NCBI GenBank assembly: GCA_964505785.1
Contig: CAZDJZ010000013.1
Location: 18,328 to 82,327 of the forward strand
DNA length: 64,000 nt
Direction: 5' to 3'
Source: CAYRTV01 sp964505785
GTDB lineage: Bacteria; Acidobacteriota; Aminicenantia; Aminicenantales; Aminicenantaceae
The notes beneath the pieces are model-generated. The model was not told the DNA's origin. It saw nothing but the letters and a program-made list of their open reading frames with translations, and made no database searches. Shown in pieces: positions 9,439-17,598 of this stretch. Numbering within the stretch: the stretch's first letter is position 1; every line of letters starts with the position of its first letter. Made by a program: the position numbers and the translations under genes.

Positions 9439-9451
9439 AGCTTTGCTGTCA

Positions 9452-12340
9452 CTATTCACTCTTTTTCTCTTCTTTCTTCGGATCGATTTCTTTGATTTTC
9501 TTCTCAACCGCTTCTACGACGGGGCGGGTGCGTTTTTCGATATGATCTTCCAGGTCTAAGTGAGAAACGCCTTCCTTCCACCATTCAGGGGCCGGTTCTC
9601 CGCGGAGATGGTGATCGAAAAACTCCATCATCCGGATATAATAATCCTTTTGGTTTGCCGGTTTGCGCAGGCCGTGATTTTCTCCTTTGAATTGAAGCAT
9701 GACCACAGGTTTTTGCAGCCGGCGAAGGGTGTTGAAGTATTCGATACCCTGATTCCAATCCACGGCCCCGTCTTTATCATTGTGAAGAATAATCAGGGGT
9801 GTGGTCACATTATCGGCATGATAAACCGGCGAGTTTCGTGTGTAGGCATCTATATTTTCCAGGAAAATTCCTTTAAACCGCCCTTGGCTGGATTCAAAAA
9901 TGGGCTGATTGGCGGAGCCTGTATTCCAGTATATGGAGCTGTACATGCTGATCATATTGGTCAGAGGCGCGCCGGCAACCGCCGCCTTAAAAGCATCGGT
10001 TTGAGTGACAAGAAAAGCAGTCTGATAACCGCCCCAGGAATGACCGTGAATGCCGATCCGCTCCGGATCCACCACCCCGGTTTCAACGGCTGCTTCAACC
10101 GCCGGCAAAACACACCACACCGCGGACATGCCGGGATCATTGACGGTATAGGTGATATCCGGCATCAAGACGGCATATCCCCGGCTGGTGTAAACACTTT
10201 TATTAAAACCGCTGGCATGGGGTGCATAATACCGGTTTAGGCTTTGCGACATTTTCTCATAATAATAGATGATCGTGGGATAGCGTTTGCCTTTTTCATA
10301 ATTCGCCGGTAAAAACAAAGCACCCTGAAGCCGGTCACCCTTTTTGCTTTCATAATCGATGAGAAGTGATCCGTCCGACCAGAGGAAATTGTCCTGCTGC
10401 GGATTGGCTTGTGTGAGGCGCTGTCCTTTTTTCAGTGTGCGATCGGTTACATAATAATCGGGATAGTCTTTATACGTCTGCCGAGTGTAAAGATATGTAT
10501 CCGTACCTTCGGCTTTCATCAGGGAGTAAAAGGCATCATCCCAAAGAAGCATCTTTGCGCCTGGTTTTTGGACATCAACAACTGCGATACCGGCCTTCTT
10601 GGTCCATTCTCCATATGTGGAAATGTACAGGGGGCGGCTCAAATCAATCCCTTCTTCTTCAGGGTCCAATCGAATATATCTTTGGTAACGAATGGCGTCT
10701 TCTTTGCCGTTGCCGGTGAGGTTAACACCGGTTCCGCCATTGACCGGGATTTTCCAAATATCCCAGTTGTCCGAGAGCAGCATGAACTGTCCGTCTTTCG
10801 ACCATCCTAAAGGCCGGATAGGCGGGTCGACAACATTGTGGTCATCTTCCTCGTCGATAAATGAAGCGGGTGTGTCTTTGGTCACATTGATGCTTTGTCC
10901 GGAAGAAAATTCATACGAGAAAAAATCACCATCCTGATAGTAAGCCAGATGCGTTCCGTCAGGAGAAGGTGTAAAAGGCCAGCGGCATTTTTCCAGAGCC
11001 AGTTTTTTTTCTCCCGTATGCAGGTCGATAACGTAAATATCCTGATACCGGCGTCCCTCCAAATTGGAGGACAGAAGATATTCCTGGTTGTCATAGCCAA
11101 GGGCCCAGCGGTGTTTGGGAGCGGGAGACACATCACGGACCTGATCATCCGCGAGGCGGATGAAATTTTTCTCTTTTATACGGTATAAGCTCAAATAGCT
11201 GTAGTTTTCATCCCTTCGGGACTGGACCTGCTGCATGGACTGCAGGCGTTTGTCTTTCCAGTGCCAGATCACAACGTCCGGCAGATCCTGAGGGGCCAGT
11301 TCTTTTTCGGCAGGTGCAGCTTTTTCTTTTTCATTATTTTCTTCTTTTTCTTCTTTCTGTTCTTTTTTTTCAACTGCATGAATGCCGAAGAGGATTGCGT
11401 CCAGATTGTCTGTCCACTGCGGATCCTGGTTCGGGCTTATTGTCATCCCAGGAGGGAATGTTTTATCCTGCATGGGATTATAGACGGTTTTTGCAGGGCC
11501 GGATGCACCAAAATCTGAAAACCCGATCACGCAATGCAGAGGTTCTTCATAATCATCATGTTCCGTCGCTTTGATAACAGCCAGGGCGTTTCCTTCTTTT
11601 GTCCAATTGAGGCGGCTGTATTCTGCCTTGTCATTGTCTAAGGATTGCACGACACCGGAACTCATACTTCGCAGCTGCATACCGTTGCGGCTTTTATCCC
11701 GGGCATCCACAATCCAGACCAGCCAATCACCTTTTTTATTAAAACCAAATTCAGATACATTCCCGAAATTCAGCTGCTGCGGGCCGGTCAAATCTCGAAG
11801 CATTAAATCCGACCCGTTCCATTTTTCGTCGCCTTTGGATTGTTCTTCGGCCGGATAGGAATGCAGGGCCAGCCACCCTGGATTTTCTCCGGAAAAGCTG
11901 AAGGCCTTGATACTCTCAAAATCCCGCTTATCGCCGGAATTAAGGTTGAGCAAAGAGACATTATTATGAGCCGGTTTTTTTTGTTTTTCCGCTTGCCTGG
12001 ATTCCTGGCGGGTGGGGAAGACTGTCCAGGCGGCCCATTTGCTGTCGTGAGAGAAGAAAATAGCGTTTGAGAAGTAACGCGGGGTTTCTCCAATAGGGAA
12101 TTGAAATTCTTTGTCTCCCTTTGTTTTACGTATGATCACCTCGCCGTTTCCTTCCTGCGGAGCAAGATAATAGGCGAACCATTGTCCATCCCGGGACACC
12201 ACAGCGCCCTGTATGGATTTCCAGGCAATAATATCTGCGATATCATCGATTGGCTCTTTGGCCGCCTCTTGAGTATACGCAGTCATTGCGAATACAAAAG
12301 CAAAAAATATAACAAAAATAATTCCATTGGCTCTTTTCAT
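9452..12340 (-). CDS. Secreted S9-family (prolyl oligopeptidase-like) serine peptidase
   Basis: A 962-residue protein with an N-terminal signal peptide (hydrophobic residues about 5-22, then TAYTQEA), so probably periplasmic. Residues ~40-650 resemble a beta-propeller with repeated WD/PDG-type strands. They include a low-complexity Lys/Glu insert near residue 330. The C-terminal alpha/beta hydrolase domain has GIHGHSWGGY (nucleophile about Ser768), an acid in LHNDKDG (about Asp857) and GENHG (about His889). The family cleaves oligopeptides or acts as aminopeptidase; the exact substrate is unknown. A good ribosome binding site (AAGGAGAA) precedes the ATG. It is monocistronic by spacing. The last ~30 residues are Lys/Glu rich. 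Confidence 0.92.
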   Translation of the reverse strand: MKRANGIIFVIFFAFVFAMTAYTQEAAKEPIDDIADIIAWKSIQGAVVSRDGQWFAYYLAPQEGNGEVIIRKTKGDKEFQFPIGETPRYFSNAIFFSHDSKWAAWTVFPTRQESRQAEKQKKPAHNNVSLLNLNSGDKRDFESIKAFSFSGENPGWLALHSYPAEEQSKGDEKWNGSDLMLRDLTGPQQLNFGNVSEFGFNKKGDWLVWIVDARDKSRNGMQLRSMSSGVVQSLDNDKAEYSRLNWTKEGNALAVIKATEHDDYEEPLHCVIGFSDFGASGPAKTVYNPMQDKTFPPGMTISPNQDPQWTDNLDAILFGIHAVEKKEQKEEKEENNEKEKAAPAEKELAPQDLPDVVIWHWKDKRLQSMQQVQSRRDENYSYLSLYRIKEKNFIRLADDQVRDVSPAPKHRWALGYDNQEYLLSSNLEGRRYQDIYVIDLHTGEKKLALEKCRWPFTPSPDGTHLAYYQDGDFFSYEFSSGQSINVTKDTPASFIDEEDDHNVVDPPIRPLGWSKDGQFMLLSDNWDIWKIPVNGGTGVNLTGNGKEDAIRYQRYIRLDPEEEGIDLSRPLYISTYGEWTKKAGIAVVDVQKPGAKMLLWDDAFYSLMKAEGTDTYLYTRQTYKDYPDYYVTDRTLKKGQRLTQANPQQDNFLWSDGSLLIDYESKKGDRLQGALFLPANYEKGKRYPTIIYYYEKMSQSLNRYYAPHASGFNKSVYTSRGYAVLMPDITYTVNDPGMSAVWCVLPAVEAAVETGVVDPERIGIHGHSWGGYQTAFLVTQTDAFKAAVAGAPLTNMISMYSSIYWNTGSANQPIFESSQGRFKGIFLENIDAYTRNSPVYHADNVTTPLIILHNDKDGAVDWNQGIEYFNTLRRLQKPVVMLQFKGENHGLRKPANQKDYYIRMMEFFDHHLRGEPAPEWWKEGVSHLDLEDHIEKRTRPVVEAVEKKIKEIDPKKEEKKSE

Positions 12341-12362
12341 CCGATTCTCCTTATCTAAACTT

Positions 12363-12425
12363 GAAGTTCGAAAATGACATTTCCGCTGTCATCCTGAGCA
12401 AAGCGAAGGATTTCCAGGTGCTTCG
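12363..12425. repeat. Short interspersed repeat fragment
   Basis: GTTCGAAAATGACATTTCCGCT recurs with one or two changes near 49337, next to other intergenic debris. It is followed by CATCCTGAGCAAAGCGAAGGA, the same type of block seen at 59800, 61180 and 63980. Confidence 0.5.
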
Positions 12426-12574
12426 TCTCTTATTCATAATGTAAACTTGGGTGAATGTCAAAATACGGCGTGGCGAACGAGAAGCTGAAACAGTTACTGT
12501 AAGGAACATTGCGGTGGAAGATCCAGAGGTCTTAAAAAAGTCTGTTTAGGATAGGGACGAATAGAAGATAAAGT

Positions 12575-13420
12575 TCAAGTTAGCAGACGGTGAGCGAAAG
12601 ATCGTGCGGAAATAATACCGGTCTCTTGATCCAAGTCGGAGTAATCCAGTTCCGACCCCATCAGGCTGTGAGGGATCATAAAGACAACCAGCATCAGGAT
12701 GGCCGCGGCCAGAGCCCAGCGGCGGGCTGATTTGCCTTGTTTTCCTCTGATTAAAGCCGCAGCCCATCCCACAAGCGCCACTAGGGTTTTGGTATCGGTC
12801 AGATCGCTGCCGATAGGAAAACCGGTCCAAAAAGCATCAAAGGCGTATTTCTGCATAATAGGACCGAGAATAAATCCGCCTAAAATCAAAAAAGCCACAG
12901 TCCAGTAAGCCAGCTTTCGAGGGTTTCCTTCTTTCCGGAGAGCTTCCAAACCGGTACGGGTTGAGAGAAGAAAAGCCATGAAAATAGCGATGATATGCAG
13001 AATGACTACGATATCCGGGACTTCACCTTTAAACCGGATGATCACCGGATCTTCTCCGTTTAAAGAAACCTGCGTATTCCCGGATTGAAGATACACTTTA
13101 TACATCAGTTTGCCTGCAGGCGGCTGCGCGGGAAGGCGTCCGGTCAAAGTTCCGTTTTCGCGATGGAGGGGCACGTCTGTCCAGGGATCATCGGTTTTGT
13201 AGCGTTTATATATGACTTTGCCGGTTAGGTCTTCCGGAGCTTCTATCTGAATTAAGCAGTCTTCACTTGTGACATGGCTTCTTTCAAGAGTATAGGAAAT
13301 TTTATGTCCGGCCAGTTCCACCGAGTCCCGGATGGGGTATGTCGGCCCGGTCAGTCTTTGAAAAACAAGAACAAATATAGTGACGAGAAAAGCCAGCAGC
13401 CATAATAAAACTTTTTTCAT
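12575..13420 (-). CDS. Membrane protein of unknown function
   Basis: A 281-residue protein with one N-terminal membrane segment (about 3-20) and an extracytoplasmic region (about 25-135) that reads like a small beta domain. About four further membrane segments follow between 140 and 255. A conserved-looking stretch FWTGFPIGSDLTDTKTL lies between two of the C-terminal segments and may be a functional loop. The ribosome binding site GGAGAAAG supports the ATG at 13420. I do not recognise the family. The neighbours are the S9 peptidase downstream and repeats upstream, so context gives no clear role. Confidence 0.75.
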   Translation of the reverse strand: MKKVLLWLLAFLVTIFVLVFQRLTGPTYPIRDSVELAGHKISYTLERSHVTSEDCLIQIEAPEDLTGKVIYKRYKTDDPWTDVPLHRENGTLTGRLPAQPPAGKLMYKVYLQSGNTQVSLNGEDPVIIRFKGEVPDIVVILHIIAIFMAFLLSTRTGLEALRKEGNPRKLAYWTVAFLILGGFILGPIMQKYAFDAFWTGFPIGSDLTDTKTLVALVGWAAALIRGKQGKSARRWALAAAILMLVVFMIPHSLMGSELDYSDLDQETGIISARSFAHRLLT

Positions 13421-13479
13421 GCACTTTCTCCGGATATGGATTGTGAGTCATTATTCCGAAATCCACTCATAAAGTCAAT

Positions 13480-13587
13480 TCGCAATCCGCAAAACGCAAA
13501 ACGCAAAACGCTTGAAACCGTCTCCTATCCGGCTTTGGTTTATTTTTGAGATTTGATTTTTGATTTTTGATTTAAACCAGATAAATC
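13480..13587 (+). repeat. Interspersed repeat R1, copy B
   Basis: CGCAAAA heptamers (13480-13512) lead into CTTGAAACCGTCTCCTATCC, GGCTTTGGTTTATTTTTGAG and TTTTTGA heptamers. About 100 bases match copy C (14700-14800) in the opposite orientation, so the gene at 13833-14666 sits between inverted repeats. The gene-free stretch 13421-13832 otherwise holds fragments such as GTCATTCCCGGAGCG-type blocks and a decamer run. Confidence 0.85.
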
Positions 13588-13710
13588 TTCACTCGCAGTC
13601 TATGATTCCTGTCGTTCGGCTCCTCAGGATGTCAGCTTCGCTGTCACTTTTTACTAAACGAAGCAGTCTTAGATTCCCGTCGCATCGCTCCGGGAATGAC
13701 ATGGGGAAAA

Positions 13711-13746
13711 GACCTAGATAGACTTAGACAGACCTAGACGGACCAG
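13711..13746. repeat. Short decamer array
   Basis: About three and a half units of GACCTAGACA, the reverse complement of the GTCTRTCTAG unit at 9241. Confidence 0.75.
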
Positions 13747-13832
13747 AATGGCTATGCAGATGATGAATTTTTTGGTAAAATGGGCACCGGATAGGGAATA
13801 AGACAATAAACTCCATTAGGGAGGAAATTATT

Positions 13833-14666
13833 ATGAAACATCATGTGTCTCGAATTATAATCATGGGCTTGGCTGTAGTGATCTTATTGCCGGCTGCTTG
13901 GGCTAAAGATGAAGCGGCCAGTCAATGGATCAATACGCCTATTCAGGTGGACGGTTTGGAACAGGAGTGGGAGGCTGATGATCTGATCAACCAAAAAAAG
14001 CTCAGTGTGGATTATGGGTTTAAAAACGACGGCAGTTATCTTTATTCGGTGTTTATTTTCAATGACCTTGAATATCTCAGCACCATTGGGCAAACCGGTA
14101 TGACTTTGTGGCTGAACCCGGAAGGAAAAAAGAAAAAAAACTACGGCATCCGGTTTCAGCAATTGACTGTTCCCGCGGAAAAATATATTCAGTTACTGGA
14201 AAACCAGGGGGGGGCTTTAACCGATATTCAAAAACAGCAAATCCGGTCCAAACCTCAGCACTTGGTTCCTAATGTGTTTATAATCAATAAAGACGAAGAA
14301 ACCATCCGCTCTTCCGCTGAACATAAACCTGCGGTATTCAAATCAGCCCGGTATGAGGACCGAATGGTATATGAATTCGCTGTCCCTTTGGAAAAGCCTG
14401 CAGACAATGCTTTCGGCATCGGCACTCAGCCCGGACAGAGCTTTAAAATGGCGTTTGAATGGGGAGGAATGACCGAAGAAATGAAGCAGGCCAGGCTGTC
14501 CCGGATGGCCCAGATGAGCACCCGGGGAGGTTCCAGTGCAGGGGGCGTAGGCGATATGACTGGTGAAAGACGAGTCAGTTCGGGGTCGGCTGACATGGCC
14601 TCCCTGCGGCGGAATGCACCCAAGCAGTATTCCATCTGGGTGGATGTCACAACCGCGGGAAAATAG
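13833..14666 (+). CDS. Secreted protein of unknown function
   Basis: A 277-residue protein with a clear signal peptide (about 1-24, ending AAWAKDEA). The mature part begins with INTPIQVDGLEQEWE and continues with D-G-S-Y-L-Y and FNDLEYL patterns. This is the style of carbohydrate-binding CBM9/DOMON-like beta-sandwich domains that open many secreted proteins, but I would not assign a ligand. The C-terminal ~60 residues are rich in Gly, Ser, Met and Arg and look flexible. A strong ribosome binding site (GGGAGGAAA) supports the ATG. The gene is flanked by ~100-base inverted copies of repeat R1. Confidence 0.75.
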   Translation: MKHHVSRIIIMGLAVVILLPAAWAKDEAASQWINTPIQVDGLEQEWEADDLINQKKLSVDYGFKNDGSYLYSVFIFNDLEYLSTIGQTGMTLWLNPEGKKKKNYGIRFQQLTVPAEKYIQLLENQGGALTDIQKQQIRSKPQHLVPNVFIINKDEETIRSSAEHKPAVFKSARYEDRMVYEFAVPLEKPADNAFGIGTQPGQSFKMAFEWGGMTEEMKQARLSRMAQMSTRGGSSAGGVGDMTGERRVSSGSADMASLRRNAPKQYSIWVDVTTAGK

Positions 14667-14699
14667 TCAGAAAACCTAGTAAGAAGTGAAAAGTAAAAA

Positions 14700-14850
14700 G
14701 TTATCTGATTTAAATCAAAAATCAAAAATCAAATCTCAAAAATAATCCAAAGCCGGATAGGAGACGGTTTCAAGCGTTTTGCGTTTTGCGGATTTTCCAA
14801 CATCCTATTAAAGAGTATCCAGCGGCTGTATACGCATCCCCAATCCATTC
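14700..14850 (-). repeat. Interspersed repeat R1, copy C
   Basis: On the minus strand this reads ATGGATTGGGGATGCGTATAC, the block around TTTAATAGGATGTTGGA, CGCAAAA heptamers, CTTGAAACCGTCTCCTATCC, then GGCTTTGG and TTTTTGA heptamers. It is nearly the full block order of copy A, and inverted relative to copy B. Confidence 0.85.
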
Positions 14851-14938
14851 ACGATTTACGATTCACGATTCACGATTTACGATTCACGATTAACGATTCA
14901 CGATTAACGATTCACGGTTCACGATTTACGATTTACGA
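14848..14938. repeat. Tandem heptamer array (TTCACGA)
   Basis: Thirteen uninterrupted 7-base units, alternating TTCACGA, TTTACGA and TTAACGA, with one TTCACGG. The period is strict, with no indels. Confidence 0.92.
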
Positions 14939-14960
14939 TTTTGACAGCGAAGCAGCACAA

Positions 14961-14997
14961 GATCCTCACGGCCTGCTTTGCAGGCCTCAGGATGACA
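14961..14997. repeat. REP-like palindrome
   Basis: GATCCTCACGGCCTGC-TTT-GCAGGCCTCAGGATGAC has the same outer arms (ATCCT/AGGAT) as the palindrome at 9402. The inner arms GCCTGC/GCAGGC keep pairing despite base changes. Together with the R1 copy and the heptamers it fills the gene-free stretch 14667-15011. Confidence 0.7.
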
Positions 14998-14998
14998 T

Positions 14999-15011
14999 TG
15001 AATAGTTCAGG
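14999..15011. repeat. Solo terminal-repeat remnant of the 253-bp element
   Basis: TGAATAGTTCAGG matches the right end of the 253-bp element (TGAATAATTCAGG) at 12 of 13 bases and is followed by TTAA, its target type. It abuts the stop codon of the DMT transporter gene. It may be chance or a relic. Confidence 0.3.
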
Positions 15012-15926
15012 TTAAAAAAAGACGACCAAAACAACCCCGGTCGCTGCCAGAATAAAGGCGGCGGCTTTTTTGGGGGTGAGCTTCTCTTTAAGAAAAATAA
15101 TACCCAGAATAAAGATAAAAATTGTATTCATCTGGTTAAGTACCGAGGCTTCTGAGGCCTGAGCGTATTTCATCCCGGCCATCCAGGCGATTAAAGACAA
15201 ATATCCTCCCAAAAAAGAGCCGCTGAGCATGGGTTTCCAGCTTTCCCGGGAAAAGATGGATTGCCACATGCGTTTTCCGGCTGGATGAAAGAAAACGACA
15301 GCGGTTAAAAAAACACCGCCTCCTATGATACGTGTTATCGTAGCCCATAAAAGTGATGTCTGGCTTAGAACAGGCTTCATGATGACAATACTGAGGGCCA
15401 TGGACAGCATGGCGGATAGACCCAGAAAGATGCCGCTGAGAAGCTGTTTGCGGGAGAGGGAATTTATTCCGTCTGTTTTTAAAGAAATGGTGGAAACCGC
15501 AGATATGATAAATATTACGCCGGCAATCTGCCAGGGACTCATGCGTTCGCCGATAAAGAGCGCTGCCAGAATAATAACGAAAGGACTGTAACTGCAGGTC
15601 ACTATTGCGGTCAAGCTGGCACCCAGCTTGTTGAGTCCGGCAAAAAGAAGTGTGTCGGATACGCCGATACCTATAATCCCGCTGAGAAGCAGTATGACAT
15701 AATAAGTCAAGGGAACCGCAGGAAACAGCGGCTGATGAAATATCCCAAGGGTCATGATCATTAAAATCCCGGATAAAAGGGATTTAAACAGGTTCAGACC
15801 AATAGGGTGAACGTTTTTTCCGCTGATTCGAAAGAGAATGACGGCCATTGCCCAGGAAAGAGCGGAGGCCAGGGCCAGTGATTTTCCAAGGTAAACTAAA
15901 TTTTGTGCATCCGTTGCAGTGATCAT
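15012..15926 (-). CDS. EamA/DMT-family transporter
   Basis: A 304-residue integral membrane protein with about ten hydrophobic segments arranged as two EamA repeats (about 10-145 and 165-300). The second repeat ends in the characteristic FLKEKLTPKKAAAFILAATG pattern. Members export metabolites, amino acids or drugs; the substrate cannot be told from sequence. The start ATG reads MITATDAQNLVYLG. It is separated by 41 bases from the small coiled-coil gene upstream, so co-transcription is possible. Confidence 0.88.
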   Translation of the reverse strand: MITATDAQNLVYLGKSLALASALSWAMAVILFRISGKNVHPIGLNLFKSLLSGILMIMTLGIFHQPLFPAVPLTYYVILLLSGIIGIGVSDTLLFAGLNKLGASLTAIVTCSYSPFVIILAALFIGERMSPWQIAGVIFIISAVSTISLKTDGINSLSRKQLLSGIFLGLSAMLSMALSIVIMKPVLSQTSLLWATITRIIGGGVFLTAVVFFHPAGKRMWQSIFSRESWKPMLSGSFLGGYLSLIAWMAGMKYAQASEASVLNQMNTIFIFILGIIFLKEKLTPKKAAAFILAATGVVLVVFF

Positions 15927-15967
15927 GCTGAAAGGTATGAGTTAATGAAGCGGGACTAATCAGATAA

Positions 15968-16255
15968 TCAGCCCTGATTTTCTTTGTTTTCTTCTTCCTG
16001 TCCGGAATCTTCCTCTGGAGGTTTCTGCATGATATGTTCTTCTTCTTCCTCCTCCATTTCAACCTCTATGCCGAGCAGGCGGGCCGCCCCTTCGTAGAGC
16101 TGGCGGAAGGATTGTTTGGACTCCTGCAGCTTGGCCAATCGTTCCCGGGCACGCTGCAGCTCTTTTTCCATCTCGTCATCTATAGATTCTAATTGGGATT
16201 TGGCTTCTTCCATGGTTTTCCGGTATAGTTCTTCTTGCTGTTTGCTTAAGGCCAT
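15968..16255 (-). CDS. Small acidic coiled-coil protein, function unknown
   Basis: A 95-residue soluble protein. Residues about 5-50 are predicted coiled coil (heptad-like, charged), followed by a short hydrophobic stretch (YEGAARLLGIEVE) and a very acidic tail with a run of six Glu. The ribosome binding site AGGAGAG precedes the ATG. It lies 92 bases downstream of the RND adaptor gene and could belong to that operon. I do not recognise a family. Confidence 0.7.
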   Translation of the reverse strand: MALSKQQEELYRKTMEEAKSQLESIDDEMEKELQRARERLAKLQESKQSFRQLYEGAARLLGIEVEMEEEEEEHIMQKPPEEDSGQEEENKENQG

Positions 16256-16347
16256 CGCACTCTCCTAACCCAGAAATCCGAGCTTTTATTTCACTAAATA
16301 TATTATGTCATCTTTGCGGCAAATTACAACTACCTTTTGAGATGAAT

Positions 16348-17589
16348 TTAATCCACCACCCGGACCTTGGCATCATGGGCCAGGGTGAAATGTCCTTCCA
16401 CAATGACTTTTTCACCTGCCTGGACTCCATCCAGGACTTCTACGAATTGGTCGTTTTCGAGGCCGGCTTCAATATAGCGCCATTTAGCAAGGTTTCCCTC
16501 TACGACGAATGCCAATTTTCTTCCTTGGCGAACGAGAACGGCGTCTTGGGGAATAAGAAGCCGGTCCTTATGTATTTCCGCCGGAATTTCCATTTGGGCG
16601 TGCATACCCGGCTTGATTTTTTCATCCCGGTTGGAAACTTTGACGATGACATTGCAGGTGTTGTCAGAAGGATTGACCACGGGGCTGATGGCTTTCACTT
16701 CGCCTTTGAAAATTTCCTCCGGGTAAGCGGAAAATTTTATTTCCACATCCCGGCCCTCTTTCATGCGTCCGACTTCGCTTTCCAGGACTTTGGCATGGAC
16801 TTCGATTTGCTGGATGTTGACAAGATTGAACAGTTCCTGTCCGGAGTTTATATGTTCCCGGGGAGAAATTTGGATGTTGTGGATTATTCCGGAAAAGGGC
16901 GCCCGGATTTGAGTTTTTTCCAGGTCCAGTTCCGCCTTCTGCACGTTGACATAGGCCTGGGTGACTCCCTTTGCGGCTTCCCTGATTTCTTCTTTTTTGC
17001 CACCGGATTCAATCAATGCAAGTTCGTAGGCCTGTCTTTTTTCCTCAACTTCCCTGCGGGCTAGAAGACCCTTCGCATAAAGGGCCTGGGCGTCTTTCAG
17101 TTCTTTTTCCAACCGTTCCAATTCACGGATTGTTTCCGGCGGAGTTACGGATTCGGGTTCTGTAGAAAATTGTTCCTCAAGGAGGAGTTCGGATAAGGCT
17201 TGGAGATATTGGGCCCGGGCATTCTCCAGGTCCAGCAGATATTTCCGGTTATCCAGCTCCATGAGCAGATCATCCTGATTGACATGCCGGCCTTCATCGA
17301 TATAAAGGTTTCGGATAAGTCCGGGCACCTCGGCTTTTAAGGTGATATTTCTGCGGGTAAAGGCTTCACCCGGGCTGCGCAGTTTTATGACCAGATCGTC
17401 GATCCGGGCTTCATCCACCTTGACTGTGATGGGCGTCTCAGCGGGCTGGTTATTATCCTCCGTTCCCTCTTCCCCGGCACCGGATTCTTCGGCGGGGGAT
17501 TGCAGAAACAGAAAATAAACGGAAACTGCGCAGAAAATAATAATCAAGACGGCGATCAGTATTTTTTTGGAAAAGAGTGTGTTTTCCAT
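16348..17589 (-). CDS. RND efflux periplasmic adaptor (membrane fusion protein)
   Basis: A 413-residue HlyD/AcrA-type adaptor that links an inner-membrane RND pump to an outer-membrane channel. One N-terminal membrane anchor (about 9-28) is followed by a Glu-rich linker. Then come the first half of the lipoyl-like domain (EVPGLIRNLYIDEGRHV), an alpha-helical hairpin (about 120-210), the second lipoyl half (TQIRAPFSGIIHNI) and beta-barrel and membrane-proximal domains. It lies 9 bases after the second permease gene, as the last gene of the pump set. No TolC-type channel is nearby. Confidence 0.92.
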   Translation of the reverse strand: MENTLFSKKILIAVLIIIFCAVSVYFLFLQSPAEESGAGEEGTEDNNQPAETPITVKVDEARIDDLVIKLRSPGEAFTRRNITLKAEVPGLIRNLYIDEGRHVNQDDLLMELDNRKYLLDLENARAQYLQALSELLLEEQFSTEPESVTPPETIRELERLEKELKDAQALYAKGLLARREVEEKRQAYELALIESGGKKEEIREAAKGVTQAYVNVQKAELDLEKTQIRAPFSGIIHNIQISPREHINSGQELFNLVNIQQIEVHAKVLESEVGRMKEGRDVEIKFSAYPEEIFKGEVKAISPVVNPSDNTCNVIVKVSNRDEKIKPGMHAQMEIPAEIHKDRLLIPQDAVLVRQGRKLAFVVEGNLAKWRYIEAGLENDQFVEVLDGVQAGEKVIVEGHFTLAHDAKVRVVD

Positions 17590-17598
17590 TATGAACTC

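Larger units (their letters stand above)
8518..9451. other. Gene-free, repeat-rich intergenic region
   Basis: There is no convincing gene in these 934 bases. It holds AATCAAAA-type heptamer runs (8521-8540), part of an interspersed repeat (8619-8790), and fragments of the form TCATTCCCGGAGCGAAGCGACGGGAATC (two arms around GAGCGAAGC). It also holds an inverted pair TGCTGGCTG/CAGCCAGCA (about 9010-9080), a hairpin at 9090-9109, a decamer array and a REP-like palindrome. Short open frames here look like chance translations of repeats. Confidence 0.7.
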
